DNA of 34,342 bases from CAYOVG01 sp964407285 (GTDB lineage Bacteria > Desulfobacterota > Syntrophobacteria > Syntrophobacterales > Syntrophobacteraceae). The notes beneath the pieces were generated by a model. The model saw nothing but the letters and a program-made list of their open reading frames with translations. It made no database searches and had not been told where the DNA came from. Positions within the stretch are counted from its first letter, which is position 1; each line of letters opens with the position of its first letter. Shown here in pieces: positions 1 through 7,224 of this stretch. The translations under genes were made by a program, and so were the position numbers. The DNA is taken from NCBI GenBank assembly GCA_964407285.1, contig CAYOVG010000025.1, positions 1-34,342 of the forward strand, written 5' to 3'.

Positions 1-515
1 TCTATGCAGGTGATGGAGCAAGTGGTCGAGCGCGAGAACATGTTGCCGGCGTGGAGTATGTGTCGGGCGGTAGGCGCCGGGTGGTGGATATGGATCTGGA
101 GAAATTTTTCGATCGAGTCAACCACGATATTCCTATGTCGCGGGTGGCGAGAAAGATAGGGGACAAGCGTGTGCTCGAGCCAACCCGCCGCTATCCGGAG
201 GCGGGGATGATGGTCGGGAGGGATTGTATCGCAACGCACGGAAGGGACCCCGCAAAGGGGGTCCGCTCTCACCGTTGTTGAGTAACGTTGTCCTGGATGA
301 CTTGGATAAGGAACTGGAGAGGGGGGGGAACACCTTCTGCCGCTATGCCGATGACTGCAACATCTATGCGCGGTCAAGGCGAGCCGGCGAGAGAGTGCTC
401 ATCAGCATCACGCAGTACCTGTCGCGGAAGCTCAAGCTTGAAGTCAATCGGGAGAAGAGCGCGGTAGACCGACCGTGGAATCGCAAATTCCCGGGCTACA
501 GCATGACCTTTAATG
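1..515 (+). pseudogene. Group II intron reverse transcriptase/maturase (LtrA-type), decayed remnant
   Basis: Three frames must be joined to read this remnant. From base 4, frame 1 gives the LtrA-like start MQVMEQVVERENML. From about 51, frame 3 gives VVDMDLEKFFDRVNHD, the first RT catalytic block. From about 224, frame 2 gives GGPLSPLLSNVVLDDLDKEL, the catalytic box RYADD at about 341-355, and then NREKSAVDRPW. The jump from the N-terminal piece to the EYVSGGRR segment implies an internal deletion of roughly 100 codons, and a second frameshift lies near 225-250. Similarity fades after about 510, so the thumb/maturase (X) and GIIM-type regions are missing. I could not see intron domains V or VI. 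It lies downstream of frdB and points toward it. It may continue left of the window by a few bases only, because base 4 already looks like the start codon. It cannot encode a working enzyme. Confidence 0.85.
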
Positions 516-683
516 GCCGGCAACGCTACGCTTCTGCGTACCCCGCGGGGTTGGGGCGCCGCGGGCGTACGGAAGAAGTACGGATACGGGAAGAGTCGCT
601 TCCCCTTTCGCGCCTTTTCGTGTTTTTCGTGGTGGAAAAAGAGCGGCGCGGGTGCGGTGCGGGCGTGACCGCGCCCGGAGCGT

Positions 684-1430
684 CTACGGAATGAGCCTGC
701 CGAATATTTGTCGAAGCGCGGTCCAGCCCATTTTTCTCCGCAACGCGCTGAGCTGGTCCTGCAGCTTGATGCCCTTCGGGCAGACGTCGTGGCAGGCCAG
801 GAGCCCCAGGCATCCGAATATTCCTTCATCCGTTCCCACGATATCGTAGTAGTCCCGGACGGTGCGGGTATCGCGCGGGTCCACCATGAAGCGGGCGATG
901 TGATTGAATGCGACCGGTCCCAGGAAATCGGGCCGCATGTTGGATTTCCCGCAGCCGGCCACGCAACACCCGCATTCGATGCACCGCTCTATGTCGTAGA
1001 TTTCTTCGGACACCTGGTTGTCCATGGGTTTCTCGGGGGCGTGCGGATCGAAGGGCCGGGCGGTGTGGACCCACGATTCGGTCCTCTCGTGCATGTCCCT
1101 GAACCATGCGCCAGTATCCACCGACAGGTCCCCGATGAGTTTAAAAACCGGCAGGGGCATCAGGGTGATCTCCTCGGGAAGCCCGTCGGTCAGAGTGTGG
1201 CAGGCCAGGTCGGGCCGTCCGTTGATGACGACGCCGCACGAGCCGCACACTCCCGACCGGCAGGAGAAATCGAACTGCAGGCTCGGGTCCTGCTCCTCCC
1301 GAATGCGGTTGAGAGCGATGTACAACGACATCCGGTCCGTTTCCTCCAGGTGGAACGTATCCATGTGCGGAGGAATTTCAGGAGCTTCCGGATTGTATCT
1401 GAATATGTTGAATACCAGGTCTCTTCCCAT
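684..1430 (-). CDS. frdB: Fumarate reductase / succinate dehydrogenase iron-sulfur subunit (Wolinella FrdB type)
   Basis: This is the electron-transfer subunit that links the flavoprotein to a quinone or other donor through three clusters. Counted from ATG at 1430 (248 aa), the [2Fe-2S] ligands are C57, C62, C65 and C77, the [4Fe-4S] ligands C150, C153, C156 and C160, and the [3Fe-4S] ligands C207, C213 and C217. Phrases such as FKLIGDLSVDTG, RCIECGCC and LLACHDVCPKG follow the Wolinella succinogenes FrdB pattern more than the E. coli one. An in-frame ATG at 1436 exists. I prefer 1430 because GGGGTG sits 7 nt before it and related proteins begin with MGR. It lies 80 nt downstream of frdA on the same strand, so the two are likely cotranscribed. 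No membrane subunit (frdC) is adjacent. The direction of the reaction cannot be told from sequence. Confidence 0.93.
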   Translation of the reverse strand: MGRDLVFNIFRYNPEAPEIPPHMDTFHLEETDRMSLYIALNRIREEQDPSLQFDFSCRSGVCGSCGVVINGRPDLACHTLTDGLPEEITLMPLPVFKLIGDLSVDTGAWFRDMHERTESWVHTARPFDPHAPEKPMDNQVSEEIYDIERCIECGCCVAGCGKSNMRPDFLGPVAFNHIARFMVDPRDTRTVRDYYDIVGTDEGIFGCLGLLACHDVCPKGIKLQDQLSALRRKMGWTALRQIFGRLIP

Positions 1431-1510
1431 GGACATGCACCCCGAATCACCGTATCCGCGTTGAATTATTCTCGGTACCCGTTATGCCGCGCACTGCGCT
1501 CCATATCCGC

Positions 1511-3382
1511 TCACTCGCTGCGCTGGGGAATCTCCTCGGCGGCGGTCCCGCAAACGGCCGGGTCCTCGCAGCATATGATCTTGCAGGAGCCGTAACCTCG
1601 TTCGCCGGGAGGGATTTCCCACAAAGAGGAGTTGGCTTCGTAGGCGAGGGTCGGCAGGTCGGCTCCCTCCTCCCAGGTGGCCAATGTCCTTTTGAGCCAG
1701 TCGCGGTCGTTCCGCTCCTCGAAATCCTCCCGGGCGTGCGCCCCCCGGCTCTCCGTCCGCGCTTCGGCCCCGCGGGCGACGCATAGCGCCAACCGCACCA
1801 TGCCTCTGAACCGCAGCGCCAGGGAAAGCTCCGGCGCGGCCCCGACCCCGTTGGACCGGAGCCCGATCCGCCCCGCCCGTTCGTAGATGGCCTGCAGGTT
1901 TTCGACGGCCTTGCGCAGGTCGGCTCCATTGCGAAAAATGCCTACCCTGTCCATCAATTCGTCCTGCATCGCGTTTCGCAGTTCATAGACGTTTTCCCTG
2001 CCCACGTTGCTGCAGATGATCTTCTGAATGCGTTCCTGCTGACGCTTTACGGCGGATGCGACATATGCCGTTTTGAAATCCGCCTGGTATCCTTCCAGGA
2101 AGTCGGCGATGTTGCCGCCCACGATCTTTCCCGCCACGATGGTTTCGGCAAGCGAATTGCCCCCCAGGCGGTTGAACCCGTGAAGGTCCCAGCAGGAAGC
2201 CTCGCCCGCGGCGAAGAGGCCCTTCAGTCCGTAGGCCGCGCCGGTCTTGTCGGTCCGCACTCCCCCCATGCTGTAGTGCTGTGCGGGACGCACCGGGATC
2301 ATCCGCGTGATGGGATCTATCCCGAGGAACTCGTTGCAGATTTCCTCCACCTCCCGGAGCTTCGTCTTGATGTGTTTCTCGCCCAGGTGGCGGATATCCA
2401 GCCACAGGTGAGGCCCGTAGGCGCTCGGCACGCCGAGTCCCCTGCGGATGTGGTGGGTCATCCAGCGGGAGACCACGTCGCGCGACGCCAGTTCCTGCTT
2501 TTCGGGTTCGTAGATATGCATGAAGCGCTCGCCGTTCACGTCCTTGAGCGTGCCGCCGTCGCCCCGGCACCCTTCGGTCACCAGGATGCTCGTGGGGACG
2601 ATCCCCGTGGGATGAAACTGCACCGCTTCCATGTTTCCCAGGGGCGCGACGCCGGTGTCGAGGGCGATGGCCGCCCCTGAGCCGTCGTTTATGACGGCGT
2701 TGGTCGTTTCGCGGTAGATCCGCCCGTAGCCGCCCGTGGCGATGAGGGTGGCTTTCGCCAGGTAGACCCGGAGCTTTCCGGTGCGGAGGCAGCGCACCAC
2801 GGCCCCCATGCAGGTTTCGCCGTCGTGGATGAGGGAGATGGCTTCGACCCTCTGGTGGACCGTCACGCCGAGTTTCACCACGATGCTGTCCATGGTGAAG
2901 ATGAGGCTGTGCCCCGTGCCGTCCGCGGTGTAGCAGGTGCGCCACCGGGCCGTGCCGCCGAAGTCGCGGGCCGTGATCAGTCCGGCTTTCTCCTCCGGTT
3001 CGACCTTCTCGAATTCCTTCCCGCCCTTGAAGTAGGCGCTACGGCCGGCCACCACCCGGTTCCACGGGATGCCCCAGTGCGCCATCTCGCGCACTGCCGT
3101 GGGAGCCGTTTCGGCGAACATGCGGGCTACTTCCTGGTCGCACCCCCAGTCGGAGCCTCTGACCGTATCGGTGAAGTGAATGTCCGGGCAATCGCCCGCG
3201 CCCATGCAGCAATTGCCGAGGGCGGCCTGCATTCCGCCCTGGGCCGCCACGGAATGGGAGCGCCGGGGAGGCACCAGGCTGAGGCAAACGGTCGGAAAAC
3301 CCCGTGAGGCCACCTCCACGGCCACGCGCTCGCCGGCGAGCCCCGCGCCGATGCACAGCAAGTCGGTATAGAAGGTATCCAT
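1511..3382 (-). CDS. frdA: Fumarate reductase / succinate dehydrogenase flavoprotein subunit (Wolinella FrdA type)
   Basis: This is the catalytic FAD subunit, interconverting fumarate and succinate. The 623-aa product starts MDTFYTDLLCIGAGLAG, with the dinucleotide-binding GxGxxG at residues 12-17. It carries RRSHSVAAQGG with His43, the equivalent of the residue that binds FAD covalently in W. succinogenes. Active-site segments QFHPTG, TEGCRGDGG, SRDVVSRWM (catalytic Arg) and QHYSMGG are all present, so it should be active. FNRLGGNSLAE near the FAD cap is intact. An open frame runs on upstream to 3499, but that part translates the 7-bp repeat (NPQPATR). The start at 3382 is chosen because a GGAG motif precedes it by about 7 nt and the family begins there. 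The gene order A then B matches Wolinella frdCAB, but there is no C gene: the next gene upstream is divergent. The long C-terminal tail holds several Cys (SCKIICCED), which is unusual. Confidence 0.94.
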   Translation of the reverse strand: MDTFYTDLLCIGAGLAGERVAVEVASRGFPTVCLSLVPPRRSHSVAAQGGMQAALGNCCMGAGDCPDIHFTDTVRGSDWGCDQEVARMFAETAPTAVREMAHWGIPWNRVVAGRSAYFKGGKEFEKVEPEEKAGLITARDFGGTARWRTCYTADGTGHSLIFTMDSIVVKLGVTVHQRVEAISLIHDGETCMGAVVRCLRTGKLRVYLAKATLIATGGYGRIYRETTNAVINDGSGAAIALDTGVAPLGNMEAVQFHPTGIVPTSILVTEGCRGDGGTLKDVNGERFMHIYEPEKQELASRDVVSRWMTHHIRRGLGVPSAYGPHLWLDIRHLGEKHIKTKLREVEEICNEFLGIDPITRMIPVRPAQHYSMGGVRTDKTGAAYGLKGLFAAGEASCWDLHGFNRLGGNSLAETIVAGKIVGGNIADFLEGYQADFKTAYVASAVKRQQERIQKIICSNVGRENVYELRNAMQDELMDRVGIFRNGADLRKAVENLQAIYERAGRIGLRSNGVGAAPELSLALRFRGMVRLALCVARGAEARTESRGAHAREDFEERNDRDWLKRTLATWEEGADLPTLAYEANSSLWEIPPGERGYGSCKIICCEDPAVCGTAAEEIPQRSE

Positions 3383-3397
3383 TCGGACTCCATGAAG

Positions 3398-3468
3398 GGG
3401 TTGCGGGTTGCGGGTTGCGAGTTGCGGGTTGCGGGTTGCGGGTTGCGGGTTGCGGGGTGCGGGGTTGC
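3398..3468. repeat. Ten-copy tandem repeat of a 7-bp unit (GGGTTGC)
   Basis: Ten head-to-tail units run from 3398: three GGGTTGC, one GAGTTGC, four GGGTTGC, then GGGGTGC and the 8-bp GGGGTTGC. Seen from frdA, the array reads GCAACCC and ends only 15 nt upstream of the frdA start codon, so it lies in the leader or promoter of that gene. Copy number in such perfect short repeats can vary by slippage. Related degenerate AACCCGCAACCC stretches occur at 19459-19487 and 30731-30759. Confidence 0.95.
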
Positions 3469-3470
3469 CT

Positions 3471-3496
3471 GGTTCCCACGCACGGGCGTGGGAACC
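3471..3496. repeat. Dispersed palindromic repeat, copy 1
   Basis: Perfect 10-bp arms GGTTCCCACG and CGTGGGAACC flank the loop CACGGG. The same element recurs at 13959-13984 and 15233-15258, so this is a repeat family and not a gene-specific hairpin. It resembles REP-type extragenic palindromes. No T-tract follows on either strand, which argues against a simple terminator. Confidence 0.88.
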
Positions 3497-3662
3497 CATG
3501 TGAGAGCCTCACGAGAAGGCCGCGCCTGGATCGAGTGCTCGAGTTGCGGAGCAGGCGCTCCCGCGGGAGAACATCTCGCTCCTCGATGGAGAAGATGGCG
3601 TGACCGTCCCGGTGTCGGCTTTTTATTGAAAAGTATTGGGATTGAAGAGGATTTCAGAAACC

Positions 3663-4724
3663 ATGGTGGATATGTCTACGAATGTGGTGTTCATTCTGGC
3701 GTTGAGCGTGGCTTTGGCGCTCCTTTTAGGATGGGGATTCCGGACGCTGCCGGGCGAGAAATGGCAAATCGCCGCTTCCGTGCCGCTTGTAAGAGATGAA
3801 TCCGGGGTCTGGAGGGGGATGAACCTGACCTACTACGGTCTGTTCAACGCCTGCGCATACACAATGGGCGTGGCCGTTGCGATGCTGCTCATGGCGTCTG
3901 TATCCGTGCCGCTGCAGAAAACTTTCTCGCTGTTGATCTGCCTTTTGCTTCTGTGCGTTCCCGCATCGAAGATCGTGGCGCGAGTGGTGGAGAAAAAGCG
4001 GCATACGTTTACCGTGGGAGGCGCCTCCTTTGTCGGTATCGTCGCCGCTCCGTGGATCATCGAAGTATTCAACAGGGCAAGCGCGGATACGGGACCGGTC
4101 CCGACGACGGCGGTCCTTGCCGCCCTTTCCATCGCCTACGCCTTCGGCGAAGGGATCGGACGGCTGGCCTGCATCAGTTTCGGATGCTGCTACGGCAAAC
4201 CCGTCTCGAAGTGCCGGCCCGCCGTCCGGTGGCTCTTCGAGCGCTGGAGCTTCACGTTTTACGGCAAGACCAGAAAGATCGCCTATGCCGACCGGCTGGA
4301 CGGCGAAAAGGTGGTCCCCGTCCAGGCGATAACGTCCGTGCTTTATGTCGGAACGGGGCTGGTGGGAATGCTGCTCTTCCTCCAGTCGAGAACGGGAATG
4401 GCTTTTGCTCTTTGCATTACAGTCACTCAGGTGTGGAGGTGCATATCGGAAGTCCTGAGGGCCGACTATCGGGGTGGCGGCAGGATATCCAGCTACCAGG
4501 TCATGGCGGCGTTCAGCGCTGTTTATTCCATGCTCGTACCTTTGTTTGTCACGCACTCCGCCATAGCGCCCGAGCCCGATCTCGTGAAGGGCCTCATTAC
4601 ACTCTGGGACCCCGGAGTTCTGCTTTTCCTCGAAGTCCTGTGGGGCTCGGTATTCCTGTTCACCGGATGCAGCACGGTTACCGGGTCGACTCTGTCGTTC
4701 CACGTTCACAAGGACAGGATTTAA
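3663..4724 (+). CDS. Membrane protein of the prolipoprotein diacylglyceryl transferase (Lgt)-like family
   Basis: The product is about 353 aa with several hydrophobic helices: residues ~8-25, ~65-85, ~92-108, ~125-145, and further helices in the C-terminal half. The segment EGIGRLACISFGCCYGKPV matches the form of the Lgt signature seen in Lgt-like paralogues (GRxGCFxxGCCYGxPT). Later VPVQAITSVLYVGTGLVG and GGGRISSYQVMA fit the same family's C-terminal helices. True Lgt attaches diacylglycerol to lipoprotein cysteines. This one has Cys in place of the usual Asn/Glu in the signature, so it may be a paralogue with another substrate. The ATG at 3663 is preferred over a TTG at 3636 because it has a purine-rich GAAGAGG upstream; ATG 3672 is also possible. 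It diverges from frdA. Specific function is unknown. Confidence 0.7.
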   Translation: MVDMSTNVVFILALSVALALLLGWGFRTLPGEKWQIAASVPLVRDESGVWRGMNLTYYGLFNACAYTMGVAVAMLLMASVSVPLQKTFSLLICLLLLCVPASKIVARVVEKKRHTFTVGGASFVGIVAAPWIIEVFNRASADTGPVPTTAVLAALSIAYAFGEGIGRLACISFGCCYGKPVSKCRPAVRWLFERWSFTFYGKTRKIAYADRLDGEKVVPVQAITSVLYVGTGLVGMLLFLQSRTGMAFALCITVTQVWRCISEVLRADYRGGGRISSYQVMAAFSAVYSMLVPLFVTHSAIAPEPDLVKGLITLWDPGVLLFLEVLWGSVFLFTGCSTVTGSTLSFHVHKDRI

Positions 4725-4936
4725 CATCACTTCCCAAATAATGGGGTATGGCGTTCAAATTCCCTTGCATTGATGGACGAGACTGCATATGGTTATATGG
4801 TCTCTATGTCGCAATTTTGTAACTGAAATGTCGTTCAATCGGCACATAGCCAGTGCTTTATTCACATATATATGGCGCTGCATGTGATTCGCTCCGGCCT
4901 CGGATGGTCGGAGTGTATGAATACGGGAGGAATTCA

Positions 4937-5257
4937 ATGGGAGTGCCTGCTGACACTATCGACACGGTGGTCCGCCTGCTGCCGCATGTGGAGATTGCGC
5001 ATCACATCCCGGGCAGAATCCGGCTGCGCGTGCTTCCCTCGGGATACTGGCTTGCCCAACAAGGCGATATCGGGGAAGCTGTCCAGGAGATCCCGGGAGT
5101 GCATTCCATAAGGGTCAATACGGCTGCCAGGTCGATCACCATAGAGTACGATCGGGAGAAAGTACCCCGGGAACTGTGGGAGAAGATAGAGCAGTTGAAG
5201 GACCGGCCCGAGCTTGGTGAAGAAATCGCGGCTCAACTCAGGGAGTTGGTTGCATAA
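4937..5257 (+). CDS. Small HMA_2-like domain protein (first of three)
   Basis: The product is 106 aa. The core EIAHHIPGRIRLRVLPSG followed by IPGVHSIRVNTAARSITIEYD has the beta-alpha-beta pattern of heavy-metal-associated folds of the HMA_2 class. In that class the CxxC metal site is absent and the first loop reads PGRxR. Such proteins are often encoded near metal P-type ATPases, but none is present here. The start at 4937 is supported by GGGAGGA six bases upstream. The upstream 212 bases are noticeably AT-rich for this window and probably carry the promoter. It leads a three-gene plus-strand run with the DUF5132-like and second HMA_2-like genes. Metal binding is not shown by the sequence; the domain could instead bind protein or lipid. 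Confidence 0.75.
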   Translation: MGVPADTIDTVVRLLPHVEIAHHIPGRIRLRVLPSGYWLAQQGDIGEAVQEIPGVHSIRVNTAARSITIEYDREKVPRELWEKIEQLKDRPELGEEIAAQLRELVA

Positions 5258-5329
5258 CTGTTGCGGGTTCGGGAGGGCATGCCGGACCCGAGGAGCAGTG
5301 CCGAAACGGGGGAAAAGGAGGGGAAACGT

Positions 5330-5632
5330 ATGGGGCTTTTCGACAGTGGGTATAAATTGGGGACGAGTGTAGCCGTCGGGATTGGGGCCGTCATTCTTGC
5401 GCCGGCGCTCACCTCGATCGTCGGCGGGATTTTGCGCCCGGTTCTGAAAGCCGGCATAAAGGGGGGGATTCTGCTCTACGAGAAGGGGAGGGAGACCGTT
5501 GCGGAAGCCGCGGAAACCCTGGAAGACCTCATGATAGAGGTCAAGACCGAACTGGCGAGCGAGGGGCAACACGACCCGGACGCCGGGCAGCCTTCGATCG
5601 AGGCGGAAGGAGGAAGCGAACATGCTTCCTGA
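5330..5632 (+). CDS. DUF5132-like small membrane-associated protein
   Basis: The product is 100 aa. An N-terminal apolar, glycine-rich stretch (residues ~8-38, with GTSVAVGIGAVILAPALTS) could span or lie on a membrane. It is followed by KAGIKGGILLYEKGRETVAE, the phrase typical of DUF5132 proteins, and a charged amphipathic helix. The tail is acidic with two His residues. A strong GGAGGGG ribosome site precedes ATG 5330. The gene overlaps the next one by 11 bases, which suggests coupled translation. DUF5132 and HMA_2 proteins are recurrent neighbours of metal-transport ATPases. The architecture (glycine-rich helix, then charged helix and acidic tail) also recalls P-ATPase helper proteins such as mycobacterial PacL, but that comparison is only structural analogy. 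Confidence 0.72.
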   Translation: MGLFDSGYKLGTSVAVGIGAVILAPALTSIVGGILRPVLKAGIKGGILLYEKGRETVAEAAETLEDLMIEVKTELASEGQHDPDAGQPSIEAEGGSEHAS

Positions 5633-6110
5633 TGCTTTCATCGCCCATGAGAGCGAGAATCGGCTTCGGTTGCGGGTCCCGTCCATGAGGGGGAACAAGG
5701 ATTACTTTTCCTTCCTCAGGAACGGACTGTCGGATTATCCGGGTGTGAGGAGAGTCGAAGTGAATCCCCAAACGGCCGGCGTGCTTTTGTTCCACGATTT
5801 GAGTCTGGACGTCTTCGCGGAACACGCCGTCGTTGACGGGTTTTTCAGGCTGAATGCTTCATCTGCCGTCGGAAAACCGGTTCACGTCCAGGTGGTGGGA
5901 CCCGTCAAATCGCTCAATGAGAAGCTAAAGCGGCTCTCTCGCGGAGAACTGGACGTGGCGAGCGTTGCGTTCATAGGTCTGGTCGGTGTTGGAATCTACC
6001 AAGTCGGCAGGGGCAATTTTGCGGCTCCGGCATGGCATACGGCGTTGTGGTATGCGCTGAACACGATACTTATGGCTCAAGGCAAGAAAGGCGGAGGGGC
6101 GGGCGATTGA
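5622..6110 (+). CDS. HMA_2-like domain protein with C-terminal membrane helix (second of three)
   Basis: The product is 162 aa. The N-terminal part has an HMA_2-like layout: HESENRLRLRVPSMRG, a helix, then YPGVRRVEVNPQTAGVLLFHD. A linker is followed by the hydrophobic segment VASVAFIGLVGVGIYQVG (residues ~108-125) and a second shorter apolar stretch. It is therefore probably tethered to the membrane with the HMA-like domain in the cytosol. No CxxC is present. The start at 5622 has AAGGAGGAAG just upstream and lies inside the end of the DUF5132-like gene. A terminator-like hairpin follows. The closest functional guess is an accessory of a metal or ion transporter located elsewhere in the genome. 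Confidence 0.72.
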   Translation: MLPDAFIAHESENRLRLRVPSMRGNKDYFSFLRNGLSDYPGVRRVEVNPQTAGVLLFHDLSLDVFAEHAVVDGFFRLNASSAVGKPVHVQVVGPVKSLNEKLKRLSRGELDVASVAFIGLVGVGIYQVGRGNFAAPAWHTALWYALNTILMAQGKKGGGAGD

Positions 6111-6174
6111 GATGTGTCGGACGGCGTTGCCGCCCCGGCGAGCGCCCGGCATCCGGGGTTCTTAATCGGCGCCT

Positions 6175-6230
6175 GCCGGATGCCCGATACCGGATAGGAA
6201 CCAGTCCCAGCCGGCATCCGGCACCTTTGT
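6175..6230 (+). terminator. Terminator-like hairpin between convergent genes
   Basis: GCCGGATGCC (6175-6184) pairs with GGCATCCGGC (6213-6222), and a T-rich stretch ACCTTTGTTTCTTC follows. A further copy of GGCATCCGG at 6147-6155 could pair with the same left arm, giving an alternative fold. It sits between the plus-strand gene ending at 6110 and the minus-strand gene ending at 6235. The long loop makes this a moderate call. Confidence 0.45.
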
Positions 6231-6234
6231 TTCT

Positions 6235-6606
6235 TCATATCAGGACCGTCAGTAAAGCGAGGGGGGAATCCTTGAACATCCTGTCCAGCGCGATGCTGAG
6301 GATGGCTTTGCCGATGAAGCCGCCGGCTATCGAGAAGGCGTCCTGAGTACTGCTGTTGCTCCCGCCGGCCTTTGTGATATCCACGTAGCCCTTTTCCATG
6401 AGAAGGGCCAGGATATCCCTGGACTGCAGGGCCTTGGAATTGTAATTAACGATGACGCTTCCCGTCAGTGTATTCACGGCGGTCGAGTCTATACCCACGA
6501 CGGATTCCAGGAGACTCTTGATCTCGGCGGCATTGGCGGGGTTATTCTTCGCATGCGGGGTTCTGACTCTTAATCTTCCAGGAATATCGTGCACGTAGCA
6601 GTCCAT
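6235..6606 (-). CDS. HMA_2-like domain protein (third of three, opposite strand)
   Basis: The product is 123 aa. MDCYVHDIPGRLRVRTPH then VGIDSTAVNTLTGSVIVNYN gives the same PGRxR plus beta-alpha-beta signature as the two HMA_2-like genes on the other strand. The C-terminal third is apolar and glycine-containing (IAGGFIGKAILSIALDRM), so membrane contact is possible. A strong GGAGGAGG precedes the start codon. The start codon shares its A with the TGA stop of the upstream zinc-ribbon gene (TGATG), so translation of the two is very likely coupled. It is convergent with the 4937-6110 genes and makes up one functional island with them, by inference from shared domain type. Confidence 0.74.
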   Translation of the reverse strand: MDCYVHDIPGRLRVRTPHAKNNPANAAEIKSLLESVVGIDSTAVNTLTGSVIVNYNSKALQSRDILALLMEKGYVDITKAGGSNSSTQDAFSIAGGFIGKAILSIALDRMFKDSPLALLTVLI

Positions 6607-6950
6607 CAAATGACCTCCTCCTTTTTGACTTTGTAAAACGTTTTGCACGAGGGATATTCCGAGCATCTGTACCTGACCGTGGCGCCTTTTGTCATATAGA
6701 GGTGCATCTTCTTTCCGCAAACCGGACATGAAGGGCGTTCTTCCGTATGCCTCTTCCGTGCTTCCAGGGTGAATTGCCTTCCACAAACGATGCAGAGGAA
6801 ACGTTGCTTCCCGGTTTTGGTCTTCCCGTATTTATAGATTGCTTCGCAATCGCATCTCGGGCATTTCAACTCCCCGGAGTCCAGAGTCGCCGAGGAAGCA
6901 TCGCCGGCCATGTCCTTGGTATCAGCAATGGTGCACATAAGACCTCGCAT
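6606..6950 (-). CDS. Double zinc-ribbon protein with IS1 InsA-like and topoisomerase-type fingers
   Basis: The first ribbon, CPRCDCEAIYKYGKTKTGKQ continuing to RFLCIVCGRQF, closely follows the N-terminal zinc finger of IS1-type InsA proteins and related transposases. The second, CPVCGKKMHL then YRCSEYPSC, has the C-x2-C...C pattern of topoisomerase I C-terminal fingers. No transposase catalytic domain follows, so it is probably a recruited nucleic-acid or protein-binding adaptor. The open frame extends to ATG 7019, but that start has no ribosome site. ATG 6950 is preceded by AAGGCG, and ATG 6938 by GAGG. It is translationally coupled (TGATG) to the HMA_2-like gene, which suggests a shared role. 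A transposon relic is the alternative, but the clean coupled reading frame argues against decay. Confidence 0.65.
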   Translation of the reverse strand: MRGLMCTIADTKDMAGDASSATLDSGELKCPRCDCEAIYKYGKTKTGKQRFLCIVCGRQFTLEARKRHTEERPSCPVCGKKMHLYMTKGATVRYRCSEYPSCKTFYKVKKEEVI

Positions 6951-7224
6951 AGTGTCGCCTTGTTTCAGGACTCCGCAGCCAAAACGGACCCTGGCCTTTG
7001 TTCCCCTTTTTCGAAGCATATATTAAAAGAATATTGTTACGGCATATTGATGGGCAGGTTACTTTACGACGAAAGAGTTGTTGCAGTCTTGTTACGGAAG
7101 TTGTGTAGACAGGCTTTCTCGAGTGGTGATTCCGACTGAAGAGATCGACAATGCCCGAAGGCCTTGTCGATCTGAAGTCGGCGCGGGCGTCGTGGAGGGA
7201 TATCGATTGTCCATGGATTGGACT

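Noticed and set aside
619..645. TTCGTGTTTTTCGTGGTGGAA stretch near the intron remnant
   Set aside because: It resembles a common deltaproteobacterial intergenic sequence, but only one clear copy is seen, so no repeat can be claimed.
3383..3499. N-terminal extension of FrdA through the NPQPATR repeats
   Set aside because: It only translates the GCAACCC tandem array, has no family support, and a good ribosome site precedes ATG 3382.
3500..3512. GTGAG-AGC-CTCAC dyad as a CRP site
   Set aside because: Half-site spacing is three bases, not six, and it adjoins the repeat region.
4755..4937. 60-codon minus-strand open frame
   Set aside because: There is no ribosome site or similarity, and it covers the AT-rich promoter region of the first HMA_2-like gene.
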